This document shows, one piece after another, positions 26,402 through 34,441 of a DNA stretch of 64,000 nt. A program made the translations under genes and the position numbers. The first letter of the stretch is position 1. Each line of letters starts with the position of its first letter. Where the stretch lies: assembly GCF_002808045.1 (NCBI RefSeq), contig NZ_CP025000.1:992001-1056000 (forward strand). Direction: 5' to 3'. This DNA is from Idiomarina sp. X4. GTDB taxonomy: Bacteria > Pseudomonadota > Gammaproteobacteria > Enterobacterales > Alteromonadaceae. Below the pieces are notes generated by a model. It was given only the letters and a program-made list of their open reading frames with translations, made no database searches and was not told where the DNA came from.

Positions 26402-26415
26402 TTGATCTTGGTCAA
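26402..26415. promoter_or_regulatory. FNR-like box (TTGAT CTTG GTCAA), 9 of 10 conserved bases
   Basis: Only one base differs from TTGAT-N4-ATCAA. It is in the 131-bp gap between the chemoreceptor start and the deoD stop, both on the minus strand, so it most likely controls the chemoreceptor. Confidence 0.55.
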
Positions 26416-26429
26416 TAAATTCATTCAGC

Positions 26430-27140
26430 TTAGTAAATGACTGTGCTTTCTAAGACCATTTCGGTCATATCCTTAAACGCTGTTTGGCGCTCCAAAGCCG
26501 ACAGTCCTCGCCCGGTTTGCAACTCATCAGATACCGTCATAACAGCCAACGCCTGGCGTTTGTGCACTGCCGCGGCGGCATAAAGCGCGGCAGCTTCCAT
26601 ATCCAGAGCCAATGCGCCCATAGCCTCGGCTTTCTGGTTCAACTTTTTATCTGGATGATAGAAACTATCAGTAGAAAACACATTACCGACGGCAATACGC
26701 TGATGACTCAAGTCGCAATGATTGACGAAACGGCTCAGCAAGTTGTAGTCAGCAATAGGTGCAAAATCGTAGTCACCAAACATGTGTCGGTTCATTGCAG
26801 AGTCCGTGCAGGCTCCCTGAGCTACCACAATATCTCCGAGCGTCAAATGAGGAGCGACGGAGCCGCAACTGCCTACGCGAATCAGCTGTTGCACACCGTA
26901 ATGCTGAAACAACTCCTGCGCGTACAACATACAAGAGGGCATGCCCATACCGGAGCCCATCACCGAAACCGGAACACCGCGATAACTACCGGTAAACGCA
27001 AGCATATTGCGGGTATCACTAACAAGCACCGCATCACTGAAGTGTGTTTCGGCAATATGCTTGGCGCGCAACGGGTCGCCGGGAAAGAGACATAATTCAG
27101 CAAAAGCACCTGGCTGTGCGGCAATATGAGGTGTGGTCAT
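26430..27140 (-). CDS. deoD: Purine nucleoside phosphorylase DeoD
   Basis: DeoD cleaves purine (deoxy)nucleosides with phosphate to base and (deoxy)ribose 1-phosphate. The 236-residue length is normal for the hexameric high-molecular-weight type. Diagnostic stretches are LFPGDPLRAKHIAE, MGSGMGMPSCMLYAQEL, IRVGSCG, ALDMEAAALYA and the catalytic TVSDEL. It stands alone here, without deoA, deoB or deoC. No regulatory site is visible in the short gap to the divergent pump operon. Confidence 0.95.
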   Translation of the reverse strand: MTTPHIAAQPGAFAELCLFPGDPLRAKHIAETHFSDAVLVSDTRNMLAFTGSYRGVPVSVMGSGMGMPSCMLYAQELFQHYGVQQLIRVGSCGSVAPHLTLGDIVVAQGACTDSAMNRHMFGDYDFAPIADYNLLSRFVNHCDLSHQRIAVGNVFSTDSFYHPDKKLNQKAEAMGALALDMEAAALYAAAAVHKRQALAVMTVSDELQTGRGLSALERQTAFKDMTEMVLESTVIY

Positions 27141-27200
27141 AGCAATTACTCTGATAGTTTTTTAACCAAAATAGATGACAAAATAAAAAAGATCGACTAT

Positions 27201-27234
27201 ATTTCGTATTTATCTAAATTAGAAAATACGGAAT
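27201..27234. repeat. Nested inverted repeat just before the pump operon start
   Basis: ATTTCGTATTT (27201-27211) and AAATACGGAAT (27224-27234) are complementary at ten of eleven positions. Between them sits a second inverted repeat, TCTAA-A-TTAGA. The whole element ends four bases before the ATG at 27239, where no clear ribosome-binding site is present. It could be an operator for the ArsR-type regulator at the end of the operon, or a hairpin affecting translation. Confidence 0.55.
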
Positions 27235-27238
27235 TAAT

Positions 27239-29755
27239 ATGATCGATGTCATTATGAAATTGGCGACAGGGTACCGCAGAAGCGTGTTTTGGTTATTGAC
27301 CCTGATCACGCTTGGTGTTGCTGCCTTCATCCCCTCAATTACCATCGATACCGATCCAGAGAACATGCTGCCGGACAACAATCCGCAGCGTGTTTTTCAT
27401 AACGAAGTAAAAGAAACCTTCGCTATGCACGACATGATTGTCGTTGGCGTAGTGAATGAAAAAACGGTTTATAACCAACAGACATTAACCAATCTGCATA
27501 CCGTGTCGAATTATGCGGAGTCGCTGGACGGCGTTATTGCTGACGACCTGATGTCACTGGCTAATGTCGATAACATTACTCAGGAAGGCCCCGGCACCAT
27601 TCGCTTTGAGTGGATGATGAAGCAGCCGCCGGAAAATGACGCTGAAGCGCAGTACATTCAAAAGCAAGTTGAAGACCTGCCACTGCTTTATAACACCATT
27701 GTTTCCGGTGACGGCAAAGCGGCTGCTATTTATGTGCCTATTGAGAGCAAGGACGAGAGCTACGCACTGGCAGAGCAACTACGGGGCAAAACCAGCACAT
27801 TGGATGGCAATGACGACTGGCATATCACCGGTTTACCGGTAGCTGAAGACCAATTTGGCTATGAAATGTTTGTACAAATGGGCATTTCCGCACCGTTAGC
27901 AGCAGCGGTTATTTTCGCGCTGCTGTGGGTGTTTTTCCGCAATGTCCGCTTCATTAGCGCCGCTATGATAGTCGCCATGTCGACCGTACTCATTACCATG
28001 GGTGCGCTCATTGCGTTGGGCTTCACCGTACACATTATGTCGTCAATGATCGCCATTTTCCTGATGCCGATTGCGGTGGTCGACTCGGTACATATTATGT
28101 CGGAGTTTTCCGACCGATACCGTGAAAAAGGCAATGCCAAGGACACCATAAAAGACGTACTAGGGCACCTATTTACCCCCATGCTGTTTACCTCGGTTAC
28201 ATCGGCCATTGGCTTTTACTCGTTAATGCTAACGCCGATTCCGCCGGTACAAATATTCGGCGCTTTCGTTGGTTCCGGTATTCTTTTAGCGTTCTTAATT
28301 ACCGTGTTTTTCGTGCCTGCCTATGTGTGTGCACTGAAGCCGTCAACCCTGGAAGGCTTTGCCCAGACCACTCATCAAGAACACAAGGATGGCTGGCTGC
28401 AAAAGATGGGCGCTGTTGCAGCCCGTCATGCGAAGCTGTGGATAGCTTTTTTCCTGGCTGTTCTGGCATTTGCCTGGTTTGGTATCCAGCAAATTAATAT
28501 TAACGACAACCCCGTACGCTGGTTTAAATCAGACCATGAGGTGCGCATTGCCGATGAAGTATTAAATGACCACTTTGCCGGTACTTATAACGCCTACATG
28601 GTTTTCGAAAACACTTTAGATGCCACTGAAAAAGCGCGTTCAGCAGTTCGTGATGCATTAAATAACGACACACTCTCAGAAGCGTCTCGTGACGCATTAA
28701 GTACCTTGCTTGAGCAAGAAGAAGTGCGCTTTAACGAGTGGATTATCGCGATTGATGACCTGCTCTTTAGCGTTGCTTCTGACCAATTACAGCCTTTAGA
28801 AGCCTTAATGACCGAGCTCGAGCAACTCAACAGCGCCAGCAAAGCTTTCCAAAATCCTGAGCTACTGTCCTACATGAGCGAGATGCAAGCTTACCTACAA
28901 ACGACAGGCTTGGTGGGCAAGTCAAACAGTCTGCCCGACGTGGTCAAAACGGTAAACCGCGAATTACGTTCAGGCGAAGCAAAAGACTACAAGCTGCCGG
29001 ACAATGCCAACGGCGTTGCGCAAACCCTATTGCAGTATCAATCATCGCACCGTCCGCAAGATCTCTGGCACTTTGTAACGCCAGACTACAAACGCAGCTT
29101 AATATGGCTGCAGCTGACCAGCGGTGACAACCAGCACGTAACCCAGGTCGTCAATGCTGTCGATAATTACATTCAAGACAACCCGCTGCCTGCTAACATT
29201 GAAATGGACTGGGCCGGTAAAGCTTACCTGAACGTTGTGTGGCAGGAAGCTATGGTCGAAGGCATGCTCGACAGCTTAATCAGCGCCTTTGTGGTGGTGT
29301 TCATTATGATGGTGCTATTGTTCCGCTCCGTGGTCTTCGGCGTGCTGGCAATGCTGCCGCTGAGTCTGACCATTGCCTTTATTTACGGACTTATCGGCTG
29401 GGTCGGCAAAGACTACGATATGCCTATTGCCGTACTGTCTTCGCTGACGCTTGGGCTGTCGGTGGACTTTGCTATTCACTTCATTGAACGCACACGCGCA
29501 ACCTTCAAACAAACCGGTAACTGGCAAGACACGCTGACGGTTATGTTTGACGAGCCCGCGCGAGCCATTTCCCGCAATGCCATTGTCATTGCTATTGGCT
29601 TTACGCCACTGCTGTTCGCACCGTTAGTGCCCTACATTACCGTAGGCGTATTCTTAGCCAGCATTATGGCGATATCGGCCATAGTGACACTTATTATGCT
29701 CCCGGCGGTAATGACTGCCTTTAGCCGCCTTATATTCCGTGGAGGTCAATCATGA
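27239..29755 (+). CDS. MMPL/RND-family exporter
   Basis: This 838-residue inner-membrane protein has the two-fold MMPL/RND layout: a first helix, a periplasmic loop (about 35-205), helices 2-6 with a sterol-sensing-like block (FLMPIAVVDSVHIMSEF), a second loop (about 410-660) and a final helix block with LTLGLSVDFAIHFIER. The paired VDSVHI and VDFAIH segments carry the acidic residues used for proton coupling. Such pumps move lipids or hydrophobic compounds rather than drugs. The next gene, a LolA-like periplasmic carrier, overlaps the stop by four bases, and an outer-membrane protein follows, so a cross-envelope lipid path is likely. The substrate is unknown. Confidence 0.85.
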   Translation: MIDVIMKLATGYRRSVFWLLTLITLGVAAFIPSITIDTDPENMLPDNNPQRVFHNEVKETFAMHDMIVVGVVNEKTVYNQQTLTNLHTVSNYAESLDGVIADDLMSLANVDNITQEGPGTIRFEWMMKQPPENDAEAQYIQKQVEDLPLLYNTIVSGDGKAAAIYVPIESKDESYALAEQLRGKTSTLDGNDDWHITGLPVAEDQFGYEMFVQMGISAPLAAAVIFALLWVFFRNVRFISAAMIVAMSTVLITMGALIALGFTVHIMSSMIAIFLMPIAVVDSVHIMSEFSDRYREKGNAKDTIKDVLGHLFTPMLFTSVTSAIGFYSLMLTPIPPVQIFGAFVGSGILLAFLITVFFVPAYVCALKPSTLEGFAQTTHQEHKDGWLQKMGAVAARHAKLWIAFFLAVLAFAWFGIQQININDNPVRWFKSDHEVRIADEVLNDHFAGTYNAYMVFENTLDATEKARSAVRDALNNDTLSEASRDALSTLLEQEEVRFNEWIIAIDDLLFSVASDQLQPLEALMTELEQLNSASKAFQNPELLSYMSEMQAYLQTTGLVGKSNSLPDVVKTVNRELRSGEAKDYKLPDNANGVAQTLLQYQSSHRPQDLWHFVTPDYKRSLIWLQLTSGDNQHVTQVVNAVDNYIQDNPLPANIEMDWAGKAYLNVVWQEAMVEGMLDSLISAFVVVFIMMVLLFRSVVFGVLAMLPLSLTIAFIYGLIGWVGKDYDMPIAVLSSLTLGLSVDFAIHFIERTRATFKQTGNWQDTLTVMFDEPARAISRNAIVIAIGFTPLLFAPLVPYITVGVFLASIMAISAIVTLIMLPAVMTAFSRLIFRGGQS

Positions 29756-30558
29756 AAGCTTTATTTTTAACTGCTGTATCGGCTGCTTTGCTGTTCATTA
29801 GTGGGCAGGCTATTAGCGCTGAAAAAAGCGCTCGTGAAATTGTCGAGCAAGCTGAGTTAAACGCCTATTACTCCGGCGATGACGGTCGCAGCGCAGCACG
29901 TATGATTATTACCGATAATCAGGGGCGCCAACAAATGCGCCAATTCACCATTTTGCGTAAAGACCAGCAGGACGGCGGCGTACAAGACATGATGATATTT
30001 TTCTCGCGCCCCGCTGATGTGCGCGACACGGTGTTCCGTGTCGTTAAACAAGTTAACGATGACGATGATCGTTGGTTGTATTTGCCCGATCTCGATTTGG
30101 TGAAACGCATATCAGCCGGTGACAAGCGTACGTCTTTTGTAGGTTCTCACTTTTTCTATGAAGATGTGTCAGGCCGCAACACTGAGCTCGATAACTATGA
30201 GCTGATTTCTGAAAGCGAAGATAATTACGTACTAAAAGGCACCCCGAAAAACCCCAGTAACGTCGAATTTAGCTACTACGAGGTGGTTATAGATAAAGAA
30301 CACATGCTGCCCGTCGAAAGCACTTTCTACAACGACAGCGGCGAAGCTTACCGAAAAATGGAAGTACTTAAAGTAGAGACCGTTCAGGGCTACCCAACCG
30401 TGACTCATTCACGCATGTCTGACTTAACCAATGGCGGACAAACTGAAATGCAGTTTCGCTTTATGAAATACAACATCGGTTTGCCGGACAGCATTTTCAG
30501 CGAGCGTAGCCTGCGTAACCCGCCAACAGAATGGCTGCAACTGAGAGACGAGTCATGA
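29752..30558 (+). CDS. LolA-like outer-membrane lipoprotein-sorting-type protein
   Basis: The 268-residue protein has a signal peptide (about 1-22, ending AISA) and the pattern of the LolA-like group that accompanies MMPL pumps. Marker segments are DRWLYLPDLDLVKRISAGDKRTSFVGSHF, with FYEDVSGR, and SFYN-like strands ending in MSDLTNGGQTEMQFR. Family members bind lipid in a half-barrel in the periplasm. Start and stop overlap its neighbours by four bases each, so the three genes are tightly coupled. It probably hands cargo from the pump to the outer membrane or the reverse. Confidence 0.82.
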   Translation: MKALFLTAVSAALLFISGQAISAEKSAREIVEQAELNAYYSGDDGRSAARMIITDNQGRQQMRQFTILRKDQQDGGVQDMMIFFSRPADVRDTVFRVVKQVNDDDDRWLYLPDLDLVKRISAGDKRTSFVGSHFFYEDVSGRNTELDNYELISESEDNYVLKGTPKNPSNVEFSYYEVVIDKEHMLPVESTFYNDSGEAYRKMEVLKVETVQGYPTVTHSRMSDLTNGGQTEMQFRFMKYNIGLPDSIFSERSLRNPPTEWLQLRDES

Positions 30559-31760
30559 CATATCGTGCTTTTTTCCTCTTTACCGTTCTTTTCACTTTGG
30601 CTCAGACCGCGTCGGCACAGGACTCCTGGGGCGATGAACAATGGGAATCGGGCTGGGGTGTGGAACAAGATCAGAGTATTAATGTCTATGGTTTCGTTGA
30701 GGCGGCAATAGGCGGACGATTTGAATCCTCCCCCTATCACAAGCGTTTGTCTATTGCCGAACCTCGACTTCAGCTCGGCTTTGACGAACGTTGGCAGGAC
30801 ATTACATGGACAGCAAAAGCCGACGGCTGGTACGACGGCTTCGATGAAACCTGGCATGGCCAAGTTCGCGAACTGAATGCCCAGTTCACGGTTTTCGATA
30901 ACACTGATATAAAAGTAGGCCGTCAGATACTCACCTGGGGGACGGGCGATTATTTATTCCTCAATGATTTATTCCCAAAAGACTGGCAGTCCTTCTTTGT
31001 CGGGCGTGACCAGGAGTACTTAAAAGCGCCTTCTGACGCATTGCGGGTTACTAGCTATTTCGACTGGTTTAATGTCGACTTTGTCTGGACACCGGAGTTT
31101 GATCACGATAACTACATTCGTGGTGAGCGTATCTCCTACTTTAATCCTTTAACCGGCCAGTTGACTGGCGACGATTCTTCTATTCAGTTTATAGAGCCCT
31201 CTCGCGACGAATTCGCTTTGCGTGTGTTTCGTAATATTGATGGTGTGGAATACGCCCTTTATGGCTACGACGGCTTCACTAAAAGCCCCGAAGCCGTCAC
31301 TGCTAACTTTCAACCTACTTTTGGTCGTTTAACTGTGGCTGGAGCGTCAGTGCGGATGACCTTTGGCCCGGGGCTGGTTAACGCTGAGGCGGCCAATTAC
31401 AACCGCCACGACGCAGCAGACCACTGGCGCGCACTGATTGGCTATGAGCAAGAGCTTTGGACACGCTTTACTGGGGGCTTCCAGGCCTACATTGAGAAAG
31501 GCGACGTCCAAACACGCACAGTACTTACCACCCGCTTAACCTGGCGCGACGAGCGCGATGACCTGAGCCTGTCACTGTTTGCATTTGTGTCGCCGAATCA
31601 AAACGACGGCTACCTGCGCCCGACCTTTGACTACCGCATTGACGACCATTGGTCGTTCAGCGGTGGCTTTAACCTGTTCTTCCGCGAGACTCCGAATACC
31701 TTTTTCGGTCAGTTCACGGAGAATAACAACGCGTATCTGCGCATGCGATACGCCTTTTAA
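30555..31760 (+). CDS. Outer-membrane beta-barrel protein of the pump operon
   Basis: The 401-residue protein starts at the ATG overlapping the previous stop (ATGA), followed by a signal peptide cleaved near SAQ (about residue 22). The rest is amphipathic beta strands with many Trp, Tyr and Asp residues (VGRQILTWGTGDYLFLNDLF), ending in a terminal phenylalanine (RMRYAF), the signature of a barrel inserted by BAM. It resembles DUF1302/porin-like proteins that occur next to MMPL and LolA-like genes. It may be the outer-membrane exit or receptor of the system. The exact family is uncertain. Confidence 0.72.
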   Translation: MTYRAFFLFTVLFTLAQTASAQDSWGDEQWESGWGVEQDQSINVYGFVEAAIGGRFESSPYHKRLSIAEPRLQLGFDERWQDITWTAKADGWYDGFDETWHGQVRELNAQFTVFDNTDIKVGRQILTWGTGDYLFLNDLFPKDWQSFFVGRDQEYLKAPSDALRVTSYFDWFNVDFVWTPEFDHDNYIRGERISYFNPLTGQLTGDDSSIQFIEPSRDEFALRVFRNIDGVEYALYGYDGFTKSPEAVTANFQPTFGRLTVAGASVRMTFGPGLVNAEAANYNRHDAADHWRALIGYEQELWTRFTGGFQAYIEKGDVQTRTVLTTRLTWRDERDDLSLSLFAFVSPNQNDGYLRPTFDYRIDDHWSFSGGFNLFFRETPNTFFGQFTENNNAYLRMRYAF

Positions 31761-31785
31761 TGCGAGAAACTGAAGGAGTTTTACG

Positions 31786-32004
31786 ATGAGCGTAGAAAGA
31801 GCTTTAACCGCATTTGCCGGCTTTATGGTATTGTTGTCTGTAGCCTTAACTTACTGGGTTCACCCAAACTGGATGTGGCTAACAGTGTTTGTTGGTGCTA
31901 ACTTATTCCAGCAATCGTTTACCGGCTTTTGCCCAGCCAGTATGGTTATGAAAAAGGCCTTTGGACTTAAAACCGAACGCGAGTTAGAAAAAGCAGGAAA
32001 ATAA
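31786..32004 (+). CDS. DUF2892 (YgaP-type transmembrane) protein
   Basis: This 72-residue protein has two hydrophobic helices flanking WVHPNWMWLTVFVGANLFQQSFTGFCP, the DUF2892 signature, and a basic C-terminus. In E. coli YgaP the same region anchors a rhodanese domain; here the rhodanese is absent. The conserved cysteine in FTGFCPAS is present. It lies 25 bases after the barrel gene with a clear AAGGAG site and 7 bases before an ArsR-type gene. The pairing DUF2892/ArsR recalls ygaVP and supports a sulfur-stress role. Confidence 0.85.
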   Translation: MSVERALTAFAGFMVLLSVALTYWVHPNWMWLTVFVGANLFQQSFTGFCPASMVMKKAFGLKTERELEKAGK

Positions 32005-32011
32005 AGACACC

Positions 32012-32323
32012 ATGAGTGCAACTGAATCACAAGAGATGCTTCAGGAAGAAGCGCAGAACGCGGCAAGCTTTCTGCGCTCGCTGGGCAACCCCCATCGTTT
32101 ACAAATCTTATGCCGCCTGGCATTAGGAGAACAAAGTGTGGGTGAATTACACCAACATTTTGATTTAAGTGCGTCTGCTTTTTCACAGCACTTAGCGGTA
32201 CTTCGGGAACAAGAATTAGTGACCATTCGCAAAGAATCTCAAACGGTTTTCTATTCAATTAAAGATCCGGATACCGAAGCCTTCATGAAGTTGCTGAAAA
32301 CCAAATTCTGTCCGTCTCTTTAG
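32012..32323 (+). CDS. ArsR-family regulator with the BigR/YgaV/SqrR cysteine pair
   Basis: The 103-residue winged-helix protein has the ArsR fold with SLGNPHRLQILCRLALGEQSVGEL and the recognition helix SASAFSQHLAVLREQELV. It lacks metal-site motifs of ArsR or SmtB. It has exactly two cysteines at positions 34 and 100. Their spacing of 66 residues equals that of Cys42/Cys108 in BigR and Cys41/Cys107 in SqrR, which form a tetrasulfide or disulfide on persulfide stress. I infer a persulfide or redox-responsive repressor. It ends the operon and probably controls it. Confidence 0.85.
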   Translation: MSATESQEMLQEEAQNAASFLRSLGNPHRLQILCRLALGEQSVGELHQHFDLSASAFSQHLAVLREQELVTIRKESQTVFYSIKDPDTEAFMKLLKTKFCPSL

Positions 32324-32336
32324 TGATATTCCTTTG

Positions 32337-32361
32337 GGGATGCTACCTTTTGTCGCATCCC
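32337..32361 (+). terminator. Probable terminator hairpin after the pump operon
   Basis: GGGATGC pairs with GCATCCC across an eleven-base loop, followed by GCTTTGCC, which is only weakly U-rich. It lies 14 bases after the ArsR stop and 57 bases before the next gene. Confidence 0.5.
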
Positions 32362-32417
32362 GCTTTGCCTTAAATTTCATGATAATAGCGACATTATCTT
32401 GCTAGAGATTGTGTCGT

Positions 32418-34433
32418 ATGAAGTCATTTACTCCGTTAGTTTTAGCATTAGCAATACCGTCCGCCGGTTTGGCTCAGGAAACCACTATCGATGAGCGCAT
32501 TGTCATTATTGGCGAATCGATGCTGGCCCCCAGCGAGTGGGTGGTGGACGCGAAAAAGCCGCGCCAGCCATTACCCGCACATGACGCCGGTGACTTTTTG
32601 AAAAGCCTGGCAGGGTTCAGTTCAACCCGTAAGGGCGGGGCATCCTCAGACCCTTTGTTTAGAGGCATGGGGGCTGGTCGCCTGGCTATTGTGACCGATG
32701 ACCAAATGCTGTTAGGGGGCTGTAGTAACCGCATGGATCCTCCTACGGCTTATATTACGCCTCAGAGTTATGACAGCGTCACCGTGATTAAAGGCCCACA
32801 GACCGCTCTGTTTGCCGGGTCCGCAGCATCTATTCACTTCGAAAGAGACATCACTCGGTTTGATAACGACGAGTTCTCGGGTTTTCTGAACGCTACCACC
32901 GCCAGTTTCGGGCGTGTTAACGGCGCGGCCGACATGATGTGGGGCTCTTCGGCGGGATTTTTGCGTTTAAACGCAACCGCAGCGACTGCCGATGATTACC
33001 AGGATGGCTCTGACCGTGAAGTTAACAGCCAGTATGAACGTTGGAGTGGTGACGTGGATCTTGCCTGGACGCCGTCAGATAACCAGCGACTTATGCTGAA
33101 ATTAGGTGCCAGTGACGGCGAGGCTGCTTACGCGGATCGCAGCATGGACGGCGTTTTATTCAAGCGCGAAAGTGTAGCGTTGGATTACAACTGGCAACCT
33201 CAGAGTCAGTTTTTGCAAGAGCTGTCATTAAACGCTTACTTGAACTCTATCGACCACGTTATGGATAACTACTCATTACGTGACTTCACTCCGTCCATAA
33301 TGATGCCCAACCCCACCGCCCGTAATCCCGATCGTCATTCACGTGGTGCAAAAATAACGTCTCAATGGTCACTAACGGCCGGTAGTGGGTTAAAAGCCGG
33401 CGTTGAACATCATGAATCGGAGCATCGCGATCGTATTAGCCGTGATCAGCTGAATATGTCTTATCAAAATCTGCCTCGCATCGACGATGCCGAGTTCAGC
33501 CAGGATGCCTTTTATGCAGAGTACGATTACGCCATTGACGCTGTTTGGAAGGTAGTGACAGGTTACCGGCTTGATCATTGGTCAATAACTGACAAGCGAG
33601 CCTTGTTAATGGTCATGGGTTCCCCGGCACAACCTAACCCAACCGCCAATGAAACGCGCAGCGACAACTTACACAGCGGCTTTGTGCGTGTTGAAAGAAA
33701 ATTCGACAACGGTTACTGGTATGCTGGTTGGGGACAAGCCGAGCGCTTCCCGGATTACTGGGAAGTGATAGGCAACAACCGTCGCTCACCAAGCTCTATG
33801 TCGGCGTTTAATACTAACGCTGAGACCAACCGCCAGTGGGATATTGGGCTGAATTGGAAGAGTAATAGACTCACCCTGGAAAGCTCGCTATTTTTCAGCG
33901 AAGTGGATGATTTTATCCTGCTGGAGAAGGGCATGATGATGCAACCTGAAATGGTGCGCAATATCGACGCCCGCAGCTGGGGTGGTGAGTTGACCTCGCG
34001 TTACCAACTAACCGATCCCTGGTCGATCTCCGCCGCCGTTGCCATCGTTCGCGGTACCAATACAACAGACGATAGCTACCTGCCCCAACAACCGGCGGAT
34101 GAATTGCGGCTAGCCAGTGATTACCGTCTTGGGGAATTCACCTACTCTGTGCTGTGGCGTTTAGTTAAAGAGCAAGACCGTATTGCGCCCAACCAAGGGA
34201 ATGTTATTGGTTACGACTTAGAAAAAAGCGCGGGATTTGGTGTGGTATCTGCAAATATCGACTGGGAAGTTGATTCACAATGGCAGATCAGCCTTGGGGT
34301 CGATAATATACTGGATAAAACATACGCTGAACATTTGAGCCGCGCCGCATCCAGCGTTTCTGGCTATGAGCAAATTGATAAGGTGAACGAGCCGGGTCGC
34401 ACATTCTGGTTACAGACCAATTATAACTTTTGA
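32418..34433 (+). CDS. oprC: TonB-dependent copper receptor (OprC/NosA family)
   Basis: OprC/NosA brings copper across the outer membrane, in some organisms for nitrous oxide reductase. The 671-residue protein has a signal peptide (MKSFTPLVLALAIPSAGLA), a plug with SSDPLFRGMGAGRLAIVTDD and a long barrel ending in WLQTNYNF. The plug holds GGCSNRMDPPTAYITPQSYD; Cys102 and Met106 form the CxxxM copper site known in OprC. The ATG at 32418 is preferred over an in-frame TTG nine bases upstream. It is 8 bp from a RegB-like kinase, so copper uptake and redox sensing may be co-expressed. No nos genes are visible here. Confidence 0.9.
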   Translation: MKSFTPLVLALAIPSAGLAQETTIDERIVIIGESMLAPSEWVVDAKKPRQPLPAHDAGDFLKSLAGFSSTRKGGASSDPLFRGMGAGRLAIVTDDQMLLGGCSNRMDPPTAYITPQSYDSVTVIKGPQTALFAGSAASIHFERDITRFDNDEFSGFLNATTASFGRVNGAADMMWGSSAGFLRLNATAATADDYQDGSDREVNSQYERWSGDVDLAWTPSDNQRLMLKLGASDGEAAYADRSMDGVLFKRESVALDYNWQPQSQFLQELSLNAYLNSIDHVMDNYSLRDFTPSIMMPNPTARNPDRHSRGAKITSQWSLTAGSGLKAGVEHHESEHRDRISRDQLNMSYQNLPRIDDAEFSQDAFYAEYDYAIDAVWKVVTGYRLDHWSITDKRALLMVMGSPAQPNPTANETRSDNLHSGFVRVERKFDNGYWYAGWGQAERFPDYWEVIGNNRRSPSSMSAFNTNAETNRQWDIGLNWKSNRLTLESSLFFSEVDDFILLEKGMMMQPEMVRNIDARSWGGELTSRYQLTDPWSISAAVAIVRGTNTTDDSYLPQQPADELRLASDYRLGEFTYSVLWRLVKEQDRIAPNQGNVIGYDLEKSAGFGVVSANIDWEVDSQWQISLGVDNILDKTYAEHLSRAASSVSGYEQIDKVNEPGRTFWLQTNYNF

Positions 34434-34441
34434 GGTAAATA

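Noticed and set aside
26484..27095. 203-residue reading frame antisense to deoD
   Set aside because: It lies entirely opposite a complete, well-conserved deoD and shows no recognisable domain.
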